Assembly: GCA_044222225.1 (NCBI GenBank)
Contig: JBGANR010000006.1
Span: forward strand, 1-64,000
Source: JBGANR01 sp044222225
GTDB lineage: Bacteria > Actinomycetota > Actinomycetes > Mycobacteriales > Mycobacteriaceae
Direction: 5' to 3'
DNA length: 64,000 bases
Positions 1-8,777 of the stretch are shown piece after piece. The notes under the pieces are model-generated. The model ran no database searches and was not told where the DNA came from. It worked only from the letters and a program-made list of their open reading frames with translations. The position numbers and the translations under genes were made by a program. Every line of letters begins with the position of its first letter. Within the stretch, counting starts at the first letter, position 1.

Positions 1-12
1 CGCGGCACGAGC

Positions 13-1494
13 ATGGGTAACGTACGACATGAGGACCTCCGTGGATCGAGTGAGTGTGGTAACCCACATCGATACCGGAGGTCCTCACCTCATTCCGCCA
101 CGCCACGCTGCTCACAACGTCCGTGGGAAGAACAGCTAGGCCCGGGGGACTGCGGCCCGGACGGGTCGTCCACCCGCCGTACCACCGCCCCCGCCGGCCC
201 CGTCGCGCTGGTCGCCACCAGTTCGACCGCCTATCTCGTCGCCTGGATGACGTGCCTGCTCGCCCGGACGCCCGTCGCGCTCGTCAATCCGACGTACCCG
301 CCCGACCTGCTCCGGCAGATGCTCGACCGGCTCGACCCGGCGCTCGTCGTCACCGATCTCGCCGACGGCTCGTTCGCCGGCGACCGGCCGGTGCTCCCGC
401 TCGCCGGCTTCCGCTCCGGAACCCCCGCCGACCCGGCCGCGCAGCCCGGCGCCGACGCGGCCCCGGACGATCTCGCGTCGTTCATGCACACCTCCGGCAC
501 CACCGGCGTCCCCAAGTTCTGCGCGCAGACGCACCGCTACTTCCTGCGGCTCGGCGCCCGGATGGCCGACGCCCTCGGCCTCACCCCCGACGACCGGATG
601 CTCGCGCCGCTGCCGCTGTTCCACATCAATCCGATGGGTTACGGCATCATCGGCGCGCTCAGCGCGGGCGCCGACGCGCTCACCGTCGGGCGGTTCTCGG
701 CGAGCGGCTTCTGGCCGACCGTGATCGAACACCGCATCACCGCGCTCGCGCTGCACGCGCCGCCCGTCGAGATCCTCAAGCGCGCGACGACCGCCGCCGA
801 CGCCGCCGGTCACGGCGTCCGGACCATGTTCTACGCCGACGCCGAGTTCATGTCGCGCTTCGAGATCGCGCGGGCCGTCTCGGGCTACGGCTCGACGGAG
901 GCGGCCGGCGTCAGCCACCTGCATCGCTGGGCGCCGGGCGACGACGTCCCGCCGAACGCGAGTCGCTACGGCGGCGCGCCGCGTCCGGACGTCGAGGACC
1001 GGCTCGACGACGCCGGGCAGATCCTCGTGCGCGAGCGGGAGCCGAACACGCTGTTCGCGGGCTACCTCGCCGACGGGGTCCTCGATCCGCACCGGGACGC
1101 CGACGGCTGGTTCGCCACCGGCGATCTCGGCAGGCGCGACGCCGACGGCGGACTCGTCTTCCTCGAACGGGCCGCCGAGTCGATCCGCGTCAAGGGCGAG
1201 TTCGTGCCGATCCCGTTCGTCGAGGAGCGTCTGGGCACCATCGCCGAGCTCGACGACCTCGCGCTGTGGAAACGCCCCGGCGACCTCGTCGACGACGAGG
1301 TGGTGCTGTACGTGGTGGCCGACCCGGTGCCGGCCGCGCGGATCGCCGAGGTCGCCGCGACGCTGCCGGCGTTCATGCGTCCGACGTCGGTCGCGCGCAT
1401 CGCCTCGATGCCCCGCGACGCGGCGGCGGGCAAGGTGCAGCGACGGCTGCTGCACGGCCAGGACGTCACGGAGTGGATCGACCTGCCGGGCTGA
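13..1494 (+). CDS. AMP-dependent synthetase/acyl-CoA ligase family, 5' end abnormal
   Basis: Adenylate-forming enzyme that would activate a carboxylic acid as acyl-AMP and then acyl-CoA. Visible motifs are the phosphate-binding TSGTTGVPK (about residue 160), GYGSTEA (about 290), WFATGDLG (about 366), SIRVKGE and the C-terminal lysine in AAGKVQRR (about 473). Homology starts only near residue 60 (PAGPVALVATSS); the first 55 or so codons run through an inverted repeat and look non-coding. The usual N-terminal helices of about 50 residues are missing, and the stretch between the A3 and A5 motifs is also short. It is probably a truncated or decayed gene whose true start is lost; a start left of the window is less likely. 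No operon partner is visible. Confidence 0.6.
   Translation: MGNVRHEDLRGSSECGNPHRYRRSSPHSATPRCSQRPWEEQLGPGDCGPDGSSTRRTTAPAGPVALVATSSTAYLVAWMTCLLARTPVALVNPTYPPDLLRQMLDRLDPALVVTDLADGSFAGDRPVLPLAGFRSGTPADPAAQPGADAAPDDLASFMHTSGTTGVPKFCAQTHRYFLRLGARMADALGLTPDDRMLAPLPLFHINPMGYGIIGALSAGADALTVGRFSASGFWPTVIEHRITALALHAPPVEILKRATTAADAAGHGVRTMFYADAEFMSRFEIARAVSGYGSTEAAGVSHLHRWAPGDDVPPNASRYGGAPRPDVEDRLDDAGQILVREREPNTLFAGYLADGVLDPHRDADGWFATGDLGRRDADGGLVFLERAAESIRVKGEFVPIPFVEERLGTIAELDDLALWKRPGDLVDDEVVLYVVADPVPAARIAEVAATLPAFMRPTSVARIASMPRDAAAGKVQRRLLHGQDVTEWIDLPG
31..86. repeat. Inverted repeat near window start
   Basis: Arms GAGGACCTCCG (31-41) and CGGAGGTCCTC (76-86) pair perfectly. The interior can form a second small stem (GTGG/CCAC around 56-66). 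It lies directly before the recognisable part of the acyl-CoA-ligase-like gene, and the following 90 bases also look non-coding. The element may mark a rearrangement that removed the 5' end of that gene, or it may be a terminator of a gene to the left of the window. Confidence 0.55.
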
Positions 1495-1592
1495 CGCCGG
1501 CCGGGCTTCCCACTGCCGCCGCGGAATACACCCTCAAAATCTATTGATGACACCTACTCTTGAGCCGCAAACCACTTCCCTCAGGAGGCATC

Positions 1593-2261
1593 GTGCGTTT
1601 TCGGTCGATCATCACCTCGTTTCTCGCGTTGCTGTTCCTTGTCGTCGGACCACCGACCGCGGCCCAGGCACAACCACTCGGCAGTTCAGGCGGATGCAAT
1701 CCCGGCACCCCTGATATCGCCGCCGCGACCACTGCTTTCTACGACGCGAATCGCACCTATCTGGGGCCCGATCCGCTGCCGCAGCAGCCGCCCGTCGGCC
1801 CGCTCGTCTCCGGCTACAAGCGCTTCGGCGACCTCGCGGAGGCCGCTTTCATCACCCGCTATCGCAACGACAGCGGGTGGGTCTACCCGAGTGACGACGG
1901 CTTCAAGGTGGTGAACGGGCAGGTCGTGCGGTATCCGATGGTCCTCGTGCCGGGCAAGCGGCTCGATCGGTTCGGCTACCCCGGCGGCAAGTTCCTGGCG
2001 CCGGCCAAGGATTCGTTCGCCGCCCGCGCGCTGCCGCCGCAGAACCTCAACACCCCGTCGGGAACGCCGCAGGCCAATTACCACCTCTACTGCGTCGTCA
2101 AGCCTTTCGTCGTGGACGGCGGCCCCATCGCACCCTGGTTCGGACAGCCCGGCGGCGGCACGCAATTCGTGCTCAGCGCCGTCTATCTCCCGCAGGCCGG
2201 CTCGGCGATCAGCGTCACCTGGCTGTTGCAGAACGGATTCCTCGTCGAAGAGAAGCCCTGA
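1593..2261 (+). CDS. Secreted TNT-domain toxin (NAD+ glycohydrolase type)
   Basis: The 222-residue product has a clear signal peptide (positive MRFR, hydrophobic core to residue 19, AQA cleavage site near 26) followed by a TNT domain, the family of the M. tuberculosis necrotizing toxin, an NAD+ glycohydrolase. Family landmarks are SGWVYPSDDGF (about residue 94), VPGKRLDRFGYPGG, the RALPP motif, YHLYCVVKP and IAPWFGQPGGGTQF. The GTG at 1593 is chosen because AGGAGG lies 4 bases upstream and it gives the signal peptide; an upstream in-frame TTG at 1560 has no such support. Unlike CpnT there is no large N-terminal channel domain, so this is a free-standing exported toxin. The next gene starts 1 base after the stop and is the likely immunity gene. 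Confidence 0.85.
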   Translation: MRFRSIITSFLALLFLVVGPPTAAQAQPLGSSGGCNPGTPDIAAATTAFYDANRTYLGPDPLPQQPPVGPLVSGYKRFGDLAEAAFITRYRNDSGWVYPSDDGFKVVNGQVVRYPMVLVPGKRLDRFGYPGGKFLAPAKDSFAARALPPQNLNTPSGTPQANYHLYCVVKPFVVDGGPIAPWFGQPGGGTQFVLSAVYLPQAGSAISVTWLLQNGFLVEEKP

Positions 2262-2262
2262 G

Positions 2263-2508
2263 ATGAATCGCGAACGACTCGCCGCCGCACTGCTCGCGGC
2301 CGGTCTGCCGCCGGAATCGTTCCAGATCCCCGGCGTGCATGACGCCGATCCGCCGCCCACCGATTTCTGGTTCCTGCGCGCCGACGACGGCGGGTGGCAG
2401 GTCGGCGCGTTCGAGCGCGGCGTCCACGATGTCCGGGAGCGGTTCTCCGACGAAGCCGCGGCGGCGGCCTGGATGTACCGGACGCTCACCGGAAAGCCGC
2501 CGCCGTGA
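2263..2508 (+). CDS. Small acidic protein, candidate TNT immunity protein
   Basis: This 81-residue cytosolic protein has no signal peptide or membrane segment. It is rich in Asp, Glu and aromatic residues (FWFLRADD, GWQVGAFERG) and ends in a helix (DEAAAAAWMYRTL). It begins 1 base after the toxin stop, so the two are translationally coupled. Small proteins encoded directly downstream of TNT toxins commonly act as cognate inhibitors; that role is inferred here from position and size. I do not see clear similarity to the larger M. tuberculosis IFT protein. An unrelated downstream gene is the alternative. Confidence 0.65.
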   Translation: MNRERLAAALLAAGLPPESFQIPGVHDADPPPTDFWFLRADDGGWQVGAFERGVHDVRERFSDEAAAAAWMYRTLTGKPPP

Positions 2509-2537
2509 CCTGATGCCCGTTCCGTCGGAGGGGAACC

Positions 2538-2739
2538 ATGATCAGAAGGCCGCGGCATCCACTCAAAGAGGGCGAGGCCCTCCTCAAGGATGCCGAGAAT
2601 CAGCGAGGACGCTCTGATCGACGCCCTCGGCGACATGCGTCGGGCCATGCGCGGCCGGACCCCGGCATGGCTCGGCCGTCACGAGATCCTCGCGGCGCGC
2701 TGCGAACCGGAGAGCCCGTCCGCGCGCTCCGTGGCGTAG
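2538..2739 (+). pseudogene. Possible small frameshifted gene after the TNT pair
   Basis: An ATG at 2538 follows GGAGGGG closely and opens MIRRPRHPLKEGEALLKDAEN, then becomes Arg/Pro-rich and non-protein-like. A second frame starting at ATG 2590 carries DALIDALGDMRRAMRG and then 30 further credible residues, stopping at 2739. The pieces read as a single short protein if one frameshift occurred near 2600, or as two overlapping mini-genes. No family was recognised. The rest of the stretch up to 2787 holds nothing I can identify. Confidence 0.3.
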
Positions 2740-2787
2740 CACCCGATACCGCTCGGCGTGTTCCGTCGACGGCCTAGGATCACCGAC

Positions 2788-2820
2788 GACGCCCCGCCGA
2801 GGGTCGGCCGGCGGGGCGTC
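2788..2820 (-). terminator. Hairpin terminator of the SDR operon
   Basis: GACGCCCCGCC (2788-2798) pairs with GGCGGGGCGTC (2810-2820) around an 11-base loop. It lies 6 bases beyond the stop of the leftward SDR gene. There is no strong T-run, as is common in high-GC actinobacteria. Confidence 0.7.
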
Positions 2821-2826
2821 GCGGCG

Positions 2827-3564
2827 TCAGCGGGTCCGGAACCCGCCGTCTACGACGAGCTCGGTGCCGGTGACGAAGCTCGCGTCGTCGCTGACCAGGT
2901 AGGCGACAGCGGCGGCGAGTTCGGTCGGATCGGCACGACGGCCCATCGGGGTCTCAGGAACGACACCGGTACCCGGCTCGTTCGCGTTGAGCGGCGTCGC
3001 GACGCCGCCCGGGACGAGCGCGTTGACGCGGATGCCGTCCGGCGCCAACTCGAGTGCGGCCGTCCGCGTCAGGCCGAGCATCCCGGCCTTGCTCGACGCG
3101 TACGCGGCATAGCCGATCGCGCCGGACGGCCCGAAGATCGACGAGGTGTTGACGACGGCCGCGTGCTCGCTGCGGCGCAGCAGCGGGATCATCGTCTGCA
3201 ACCCCAGGAAGGCACCGGTCAGGTTGACGGTGAGCACCCTGCTCCAGCCCGCCAGCGTCTCGTCTTCGAGCGGCGTGACGTGCACGATCCCCGCGTTGTT
3301 GACGAGGATGTCGAGCCGGCCGTGCGTCTCGTCGATCGCGTCGCGCGCGGCCGCCCAGCCCTCGGGGTCGGTGACGTCGAGGTGCCGGTAGACGACGTCG
3401 AACCCCTCGGCGCGCAACGCCTGCTCGGTCTCGGCGCCCTCGGTGTCGAGCACGTCGGCGATGATCACCGTCGCGCCCTCGGCCGCCAGCCGGCGCGCGT
3501 GCGCGGCGCCCTGGCCGCGCGAGCCGCCGGTGATGAACGCGATCCGGCCCGCAAGCCGCGTCAT
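2827..3564 (-). CDS. SDR-family NAD(P)-dependent oxidoreductase
   Basis: Classical short-chain dehydrogenase/reductase of 245 residues, the usual length. It has the dinucleotide motif TGGSRGQG (12-19), NNAG (89-92), catalytic Ser142, Tyr155 and Lys159 (YAASSK type: YASSK), and a C-terminal TGTELVVDGG. An Asp after the second strand (IIADV) favours NAD(H). The ATG at 3564 overlaps the stop of the flavin monooxygenase gene by ATGA, so the two are co-translated. With a Baeyer-Villiger-type monooxygenase upstream, a role in oxidising an alcohol to the ketone consumed by that enzyme is plausible but inferred; the substrate is unknown. Confidence 0.88.
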   Translation of the reverse strand: MTRLAGRIAFITGGSRGQGAAHARRLAAEGATVIIADVLDTEGAETEQALRAEGFDVVYRHLDVTDPEGWAAARDAIDETHGRLDILVNNAGIVHVTPLEDETLAGWSRVLTVNLTGAFLGLQTMIPLLRRSEHAAVVNTSSIFGPSGAIGYAAYASSKAGMLGLTRTAALELAPDGIRVNALVPGGVATPLNANEPGTGVVPETPMGRRADPTELAAAVAYLVSDDASFVTGTELVVDGGFRTR

Positions 3565-4853
3565 CGGGCCGCCGCCTTCGCCGTCGGAGCCGCCGCGAGG
3601 GCCGTCAGCAGCCGCTCGGTATCGGCCATGTCGTCGTTCCACTTGGCGCGGACGACGTCGATGCGCAGCTCGGGGTCCTGCACCGCGGCGAAGTACTCCG
3701 TCAGCCCGACGCCGGCCGGGCCGGCCTCCTCGTGCGCCCGCAGCATGCGGGTGGCCAGCTTCGTCTGCGTGCCGTAGACCGGGATCTGCGGGCCGCGCGG
3801 CGCGATGAGGCCGATGAAGTACAGCTTCTCGGCGCCCTTCGGCAGGATGCCGCCGGCGTACCGCACCGGCACACCGCGCTCCCACTCGATGAGTGCGGAG
3901 TCGAGGAACGGCAGCGACACGTCGAAACCGGTGGCCCAGACGATCGAGTCGTACTCACCGCTGCTGCCGTCGCTGAAGAAGACCGTGTCGCCCTCGAAGC
4001 GCTCGACACCGGGCCGGACCTTGATGCGGCCGTGGTGGATCCAGTAGAGCAGCAGGTCGTTGACGGTGGCGGCGCCCTCGGCGAGGGTCCGCGCCTCCGG
4101 CGTCGGCATGCCCGGGTAGGCCTCGTTCTCGCCGATGGAGATGCGGGCCAGCAGCCGCGCGATGAGGTCCTGCTCGTCCGGCGAGAACTGCGCGAGGAAC
4201 GGCACCTCCTGCCGCGGCACGCCGAAGTACGTCTTCGGCTGGAAGAAGACGGCGTCGCGGACCACGACGTCGGCCTCGAGGCGGTGCGCCGCGATGTCGG
4301 CGGCGATGTCGCAGCCCGAGTTGCCGGCGCCGACGACGAGGATCCGACTCCCCTTCAGGTCACCGACGTTGTGGTACTCGCTGGAGTGCAGCTGCGTGCC
4401 GGCGAACTCGCCCGGCACCGGCGGCACCTTCTTGCTCCACAGGTGGCCGTTGGCGACGAAGACGCCGTCGAAGACGCCCTCGTCCCCCCGGGAGGTGGTG
4501 ACGCGCCAGCCGGCCGAGCCGACGGCGCCGTCCGTCTCCACCGGCGTCACCGAGACGACCTCGGTGTCGAAGTTGATGAGGTCGTAGTGGCCGTGGTGGG
4601 CGGCGTACGACTCCATGTAGGCGCGCACCTGGTCGCGGCGCGGGAAGTGCGGGTAGTCGGCGGGCATCGTGAAGCCCTCGAAGAACGTGGTGTCGCGGGA
4701 CGTGATGAGGTGCAACGCGTCGTAGTCGGTGTGCCAGTGGCCGCCGACGCGATCCGTCTTCTCGAAGCACTCGACCTCGTAGCCGGCGTCTCGCAGCTGC
4801 TGCAGCGCCGAGATCCCCGCAGCACCCGCGCCGATCACGCAGTACCGAGTCAT
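3561..4853 (-). CDS. Flavin-containing monooxygenase (FMO/Baeyer-Villiger-like)
   Basis: FAD- and NADPH-dependent monooxygenase of 430 residues. It has the N-terminal FAD Rossmann motif GAGAAG (8-13), the FMO fingerprint F-x-G-x3-H-x3-Y at residues 150-160, a second nucleotide motif VVGAGNSG (173-180) for NADPH, and WATGFD near the C terminus. It would insert one oxygen atom into a ketone or a soft nucleophile. It forms a two-gene operon with the downstream SDR and is divergent from a LysR-type gene, its likely regulator. The intergenic region carries CGATAA (4907-4912) and TTATCG (4946-4951), an imperfect inverted pair that could be an operator. Confidence 0.88.
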   Translation of the reverse strand: MTRYCVIGAGAAGISALQQLRDAGYEVECFEKTDRVGGHWHTDYDALHLITSRDTTFFEGFTMPADYPHFPRRDQVRAYMESYAAHHGHYDLINFDTEVVSVTPVETDGAVGSAGWRVTTSRGDEGVFDGVFVANGHLWSKKVPPVPGEFAGTQLHSSEYHNVGDLKGSRILVVGAGNSGCDIAADIAAHRLEADVVVRDAVFFQPKTYFGVPRQEVPFLAQFSPDEQDLIARLLARISIGENEAYPGMPTPEARTLAEGAATVNDLLLYWIHHGRIKVRPGVERFEGDTVFFSDGSSGEYDSIVWATGFDVSLPFLDSALIEWERGVPVRYAGGILPKGAEKLYFIGLIAPRGPQIPVYGTQTKLATRMLRAHEEAGPAGVGLTEYFAAVQDPELRIDVVRAKWNDDMADTERLLTALAAAPTAKAAAR

Positions 4854-5010
4854 GTTCTCCCACCTTCCGTTCTCTCGCAGGACGCGTCTGTCGACGTCCT
4901 CGTCGCCGATAAGTCTCGGCCCCCGCCCTGATATCGTCCAGACCGTTATCGCGGCACCAGCTCAAGGAACATCCTTGAATGCCGTCCGCCCTCCGCCGCG
5001 AAGGACGCCC

Positions 5011-5928
5011 GTGGCCACGCCGATCACGCTCCAGCAGCTCAGCTATTTCCTCGCGGCCGTCGAGCACGGCTCCCTCTCGGCCGCGGCCGAGGCGAACTAC
5101 ATCGCCCAGCCGAGCCTCTCGGAACAGATCCGACGCCTCGAGCAGCAGCTCGGCGTCACCCTGTTCGTCCGGACGAACCGCAAGCTCATCCTCACCGACG
5201 CCGCGCGCATGCTCATCCCGCACGCGCAACGGACGCTCGTCGCCGCGGAGGAGGCCGCGGCCGCCGTCCGGCCGGTGCGCGATCTCACCGGCGGCACCGT
5301 CGCGTTCGGCACCTTCAGCAGCGCACCGCATCTCATCCACACCGATCTCGCGTCGAACTTCCACGCGCGGCACCCGAAGGTGCAGCTGCGGCTGCTCGCC
5401 GGAAACTCCGTGGAGATCGCCGACGCCGTCCGCGACGGACGCATCGAGGTCGGCCTCGTCGCGCTGCCCGTCGACGACCGCGGCCTCGACGTCGGCCCGG
5501 TCGAGTGGACGGCCGAGGCGGTCTACCTCAGCCGGCACCCCGAACGCACCGTCGCGCCCCTGACCATCGCCGACGTCGCGGCGGCCGAGCTCATCCTCCC
5601 GGAGACCCGGTCCGGCGACATGGACCCGACCCGCCGACGCCTCCTCGCCCGCGCCCAGAACGCCGGCGTCACGCTGAAGGCGGCCGTCGAGGTCGAATCC
5701 CCGGCGGTCGTCCTCGAACTCGCCGCCGACGGCGTCGGCGACACGGTCATCTCACTACCGCTCGCCGACGCCCTCGGCGCCACCGACCGCCTCCACTGGG
5801 CGCCCCTGGACCCGCCCCTCTACGAGACGTTCGCCTTCGTCACCCGCCGCCAGGCCCGGATGTCCCCGGCCGCGGCCGAACTCGTCCGCATCACCCGCGA
5901 ACTCCTTACCGACCTCGCCGCCACCTGA
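5011..5928 (+). CDS. LysR-family transcriptional regulator
   Basis: LysR-type regulator of 305 residues. The N-terminal winged helix-turn-helix covers residues 1-60 (LQQLSYFLAAVEHGS, then AQPSLSEQIRRLEQQLG) and a periplasmic-binding-like effector domain follows from about residue 90. The GTG at 5011 is chosen over the longer reading from 4852 because AAGGA lies 5 bases upstream and LysR proteins begin just before this helix. It is transcribed away from the FMO-SDR operon, the classic arrangement for a LysR protein that controls its divergent neighbours. The inducer is unknown. Confidence 0.88.
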   Translation: MATPITLQQLSYFLAAVEHGSLSAAAEANYIAQPSLSEQIRRLEQQLGVTLFVRTNRKLILTDAARMLIPHAQRTLVAAEEAAAAVRPVRDLTGGTVAFGTFSSAPHLIHTDLASNFHARHPKVQLRLLAGNSVEIADAVRDGRIEVGLVALPVDDRGLDVGPVEWTAEAVYLSRHPERTVAPLTIADVAAAELILPETRSGDMDPTRRRLLARAQNAGVTLKAAVEVESPAVVLELAADGVGDTVISLPLADALGATDRLHWAPLDPPLYETFAFVTRRQARMSPAAAELVRITRELLTDLAAT

Positions 5929-5935
5929 CCGGCGC

Positions 5936-6892
5936 TCAGCCCTTGGACACCAGCGCCCGCAGCAGCAACGCCAGGTTCGCCGGCTTCTCGGCGAGCCGCC
6001 GCATGAAGTAGCCGTACCACTGCTCGCCGTACGGCAGGTAGACGCGCATGCCCGTGCCCTCGGCACCCAGCCGCCGCTGCTCGCCGTCCCGGATGCCGAA
6101 GAGCATCTGGATCTCGTAGCCCGCCGCGCCGCGGGAGGCCTGCGCCGCGTACCGGTGCGCCTCCCCGACGAGCGCCGGATCGTGCGAGGCGACCATCGGA
6201 TAGCCCTGACCCTCCATGAGGATCTTCAGGCAGCGCAGGTAGGCGGCGTCGACCTCGGACTTCTCCTGGAAGGCCACCGAGACGGGCTCCTTGTAGGCGC
6301 CCTTGCACAGCCGGATCCGCGATCCCGGACCGGAGAACTCCCGGCAGTCGTCCTCGGTGCGATGCAGGTAGGCCTGCAGCACCGTGCCGAGCCACGGGTA
6401 GTCCTTGCGCAGCTCCCGGACGATCGACAGCGTCGAATCGGTCGTCGTGTGGTCCTCGGCGTCGATGGTCACCCACACGCCCGCCTTGTCGGCCGCCTCG
6501 CAGATGCGCCGGGCGTTCTTCAGTGCGATGTCATGCCCGCCCTGCGGCAGCGCCTGGCCCATCGCCGACAGCTTGAGCGACACCTCCAGCTTGCGCGGCG
6601 CGTCGCCGCCGGCCTCGGGGAGCTTCGCGAGCTCGCCGAGCAGCGCGAGGTAATGCGACACCGTGTCGTCCGCCTGGGCGGCGTCGAGCGTGTCCTCACC
6701 GAGGAAGTCGATGGTGACGTACCGGCCCGACGCGAGGATGTCCCGGGTCTGCGCGACGACGTCGGCCTCGGTGACGCCGGCGACGAAGCGGTCGACGACC
6801 TTCTTCGTCGGCGGCAGCTTGCTCACCGTGCGTTCCATCTTGGGTGAGCGCGACGCGGCGAGAATGACCGGGCGCAGCAGTGCGAATGCCAT
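5936..6892 (-). CDS. pruB: Proline dehydrogenase
   Basis: Single-domain FAD-dependent proline dehydrogenase of 318 residues, catalysing the first step of proline catabolism (proline to pyrroline-5-carboxylate, electrons to the quinone pool). Recognisable barrel segments include LEVSLKLSAMGQALP, WVTIDAEDHT, LQAYLHRTE, RIRLCKGAYKEP, VASHDPALV and the C-terminal VYLPYGEQWYGYFMRRLAEKP with paired arginines that bind the substrate carboxylate. It lies 30 bases downstream of the P5C dehydrogenase gene, so both steps are in one operon, the usual actinobacterial split-enzyme layout rather than fused PutA. A divergent PucR-family gene probably controls it. Confidence 0.95.
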   Translation of the reverse strand: MAFALLRPVILAASRSPKMERTVSKLPPTKKVVDRFVAGVTEADVVAQTRDILASGRYVTIDFLGEDTLDAAQADDTVSHYLALLGELAKLPEAGGDAPRKLEVSLKLSAMGQALPQGGHDIALKNARRICEAADKAGVWVTIDAEDHTTTDSTLSIVRELRKDYPWLGTVLQAYLHRTEDDCREFSGPGSRIRLCKGAYKEPVSVAFQEKSEVDAAYLRCLKILMEGQGYPMVASHDPALVGEAHRYAAQASRGAAGYEIQMLFGIRDGEQRRLGAEGTGMRVYLPYGEQWYGYFMRRLAEKPANLALLLRALVSKG

Positions 6893-6922
6893 ATCAGTGG
6901 GTCCTTAGCTCGCGGGCCGGTC

Positions 6923-8557
6923 TCAGGCCTGGTGGGGGTAGATGTGGTTCTTCGGCGGCACGAACGTCTCCTTGATCGTCCGCGGCGACACCCAGCGCTG
7001 CAGGTTCGGCGCGGCGCCTGCCTTGTCGTTGGTGCCGGACGCGCGTCCGCCGCCGAACGGCTGCTGGCCGACGACCGCACCCGTCGACTTGTCGTTGACG
7101 TAGAAGTTGCCGGCGGTGAACCGCAGGCCCTCGGCGGCCTGGGCGATCGCGTAGCGGTCCTGGGCGATGATCGAGCCGGTCAGGCCGTACGGCGAGCCCT
7201 TGTCGCAGAGGTCGAGCACGTCGGCGTAGGCGTTCGGCGCCGAGTCGTCGTAGACGTGGACGGCGAGGATCGGGCCGAAGTACTCCTTGGTGAACGCCTC
7301 GTCGGTCGGGTCGTCGCCGACGAGGACGGTCGGCGCGATGAAGTAGCCCTCGCTGTCGTCGGCGGTGCCGCCGGCGGCGACGGTGAGACTCGGGGTGTTC
7401 TTGGCGCGCTCCAGGGCGGCGGCGTTGCGGGCGAACGAGCGGTCGTCGATGACGGCGCCGCCGAAGTTCGAGAAGTCGGTGACGTCGCCGTAGACCAGCG
7501 CGGACGTCTTGTCGATGAGGTCGTCGCCCATCTTCGCCCAGACCGACGACGGGATGAACGCCCGCGAGGTGGCCGAGCACTTCTGGCCCTGGTAGTCGAA
7601 CGAGCCGCGGATGAGCGCGGTCGTGAGGATGTCCGGGTCGGCCGAGCTGTGGGCGACGACGAAGTCCTTGCCGCCGGTCTCGCCGACGAGCCGCGGGTAG
7701 CTGTTGTAGCCCGCGATGTTGTCGCCGACCGTCTTCCACAGGTGCTGGAAGAGCGCGGTGGAGCCGGTGAAGTGGATGCCGGCCATCCGCGGGTCGGTGA
7801 GCACGACGTCGGAGATCTCCGGGCCGGCGCCGTTGACGAGGTTGATGACGCCGGGGGGCAGACCCGCGGCCTCCAGCAGCTTCATGATCCAGTACGCGGC
7901 GACGGCCTGCGTCGGCGCCGGCTTCCAGACGACCGTGTTGCCCATGAGCGCCGGGGCCGTCGGCAGGTTGCCGGCGATGGCGGTGAAGTTGAACGGCGTG
8001 ATGGCGTAGACGAAGCCCTCCAGCGGCCGGTACTCGAGGCGGTTCCAGACGCCCGGGCTCGAGATCGGCTGGTCGGCGATGATCTGCCGCGCGTAGTGGA
8101 CGTTGAATCGCCAGAAGTCGATGAGCTCGCACGGGGTGTCGATCTCGGACTGGTAGGCCGTCTTCGACTGGCCGAGCATCGTCGCGGCCTGCAGCGTCTC
8201 GCGCCAGGGGCCGGCGAGCAGGTCGGCGGCGCGCAGGATGACCGCGGCGCGCTCCTCGAACGGCAGCGCGCGCCAGGCCGGGGCGGCGGCGCAGGCGGCC
8301 TCGACGGCGTCGGACGCGTCCTGCGCGCTCGCCTCGGTGTAGGTGCCGAGCACGGCCGAGTGCCGATGCGGCTGCACGACGTTCTTCACCGTTCCGGCGC
8401 CGCGGCGATGCGAGCCGGCGATGACGTGATTGATCTCGAGCGGCGACGCGGCCAGCTCGGTCAGCTTGGACTGGAGCCGCGCGCGCTCCGGGGTGCCCGG
8501 CTCGAAATTGCGGACCGGCTCGTTGATCGGCGTCGGGGTCTGGAAGACGGCATCCAT
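6923..8557 (-). CDS. pruA: L-glutamate gamma-semialdehyde (P5C) dehydrogenase
   Basis: NAD+-dependent aldehyde dehydrogenase of 544 residues that oxidises glutamate semialdehyde to glutamate. It shows TPFNFTAIAGNLPT, VVWKPAPT (cofactor binding), FTGST, catalytic Glu293 in GETGGKD and catalytic Cys327 in GQKCSATSR. The length fits the long pruA type. The ATG at 8557 is preferred because GGAG sits about 6 bases upstream; ATG 8575 is in frame but has no ribosome-binding site. It is the first gene of the pruA-pruB operon and diverges from the PucR-type gene across 220 bases. Confidence 0.95.
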   Translation of the reverse strand: MDAVFQTPTPINEPVRNFEPGTPERARLQSKLTELAASPLEINHVIAGSHRRGAGTVKNVVQPHRHSAVLGTYTEASAQDASDAVEAACAAAPAWRALPFEERAAVILRAADLLAGPWRETLQAATMLGQSKTAYQSEIDTPCELIDFWRFNVHYARQIIADQPISSPGVWNRLEYRPLEGFVYAITPFNFTAIAGNLPTAPALMGNTVVWKPAPTQAVAAYWIMKLLEAAGLPPGVINLVNGAGPEISDVVLTDPRMAGIHFTGSTALFQHLWKTVGDNIAGYNSYPRLVGETGGKDFVVAHSSADPDILTTALIRGSFDYQGQKCSATSRAFIPSSVWAKMGDDLIDKTSALVYGDVTDFSNFGGAVIDDRSFARNAAALERAKNTPSLTVAAGGTADDSEGYFIAPTVLVGDDPTDEAFTKEYFGPILAVHVYDDSAPNAYADVLDLCDKGSPYGLTGSIIAQDRYAIAQAAEGLRFTAGNFYVNDKSTGAVVGQQPFGGGRASGTNDKAGAAPNLQRWVSPRTIKETFVPPKNHIYPHQA

Positions 8558-8777
8558 GAAGTCTCCGTTCGTCATGCCGCTGTCGCGGCGGGTGCGTGCT
8601 GCCTGGAACACCGCGACGGCGGCTCGGCCTGCGCGGCGGGGGTCGTACTCCGAGTCCTGCTGAGACTGAACGTTATTCGCCGTCGGGACGTCACACGTCG
8701 TCCTTCCACACAATATTTCTCGATGTTCCTCGTCGGATGGAACAAAGTCCCGTCGCCGGGTGCGAGAGGATGCCTGA

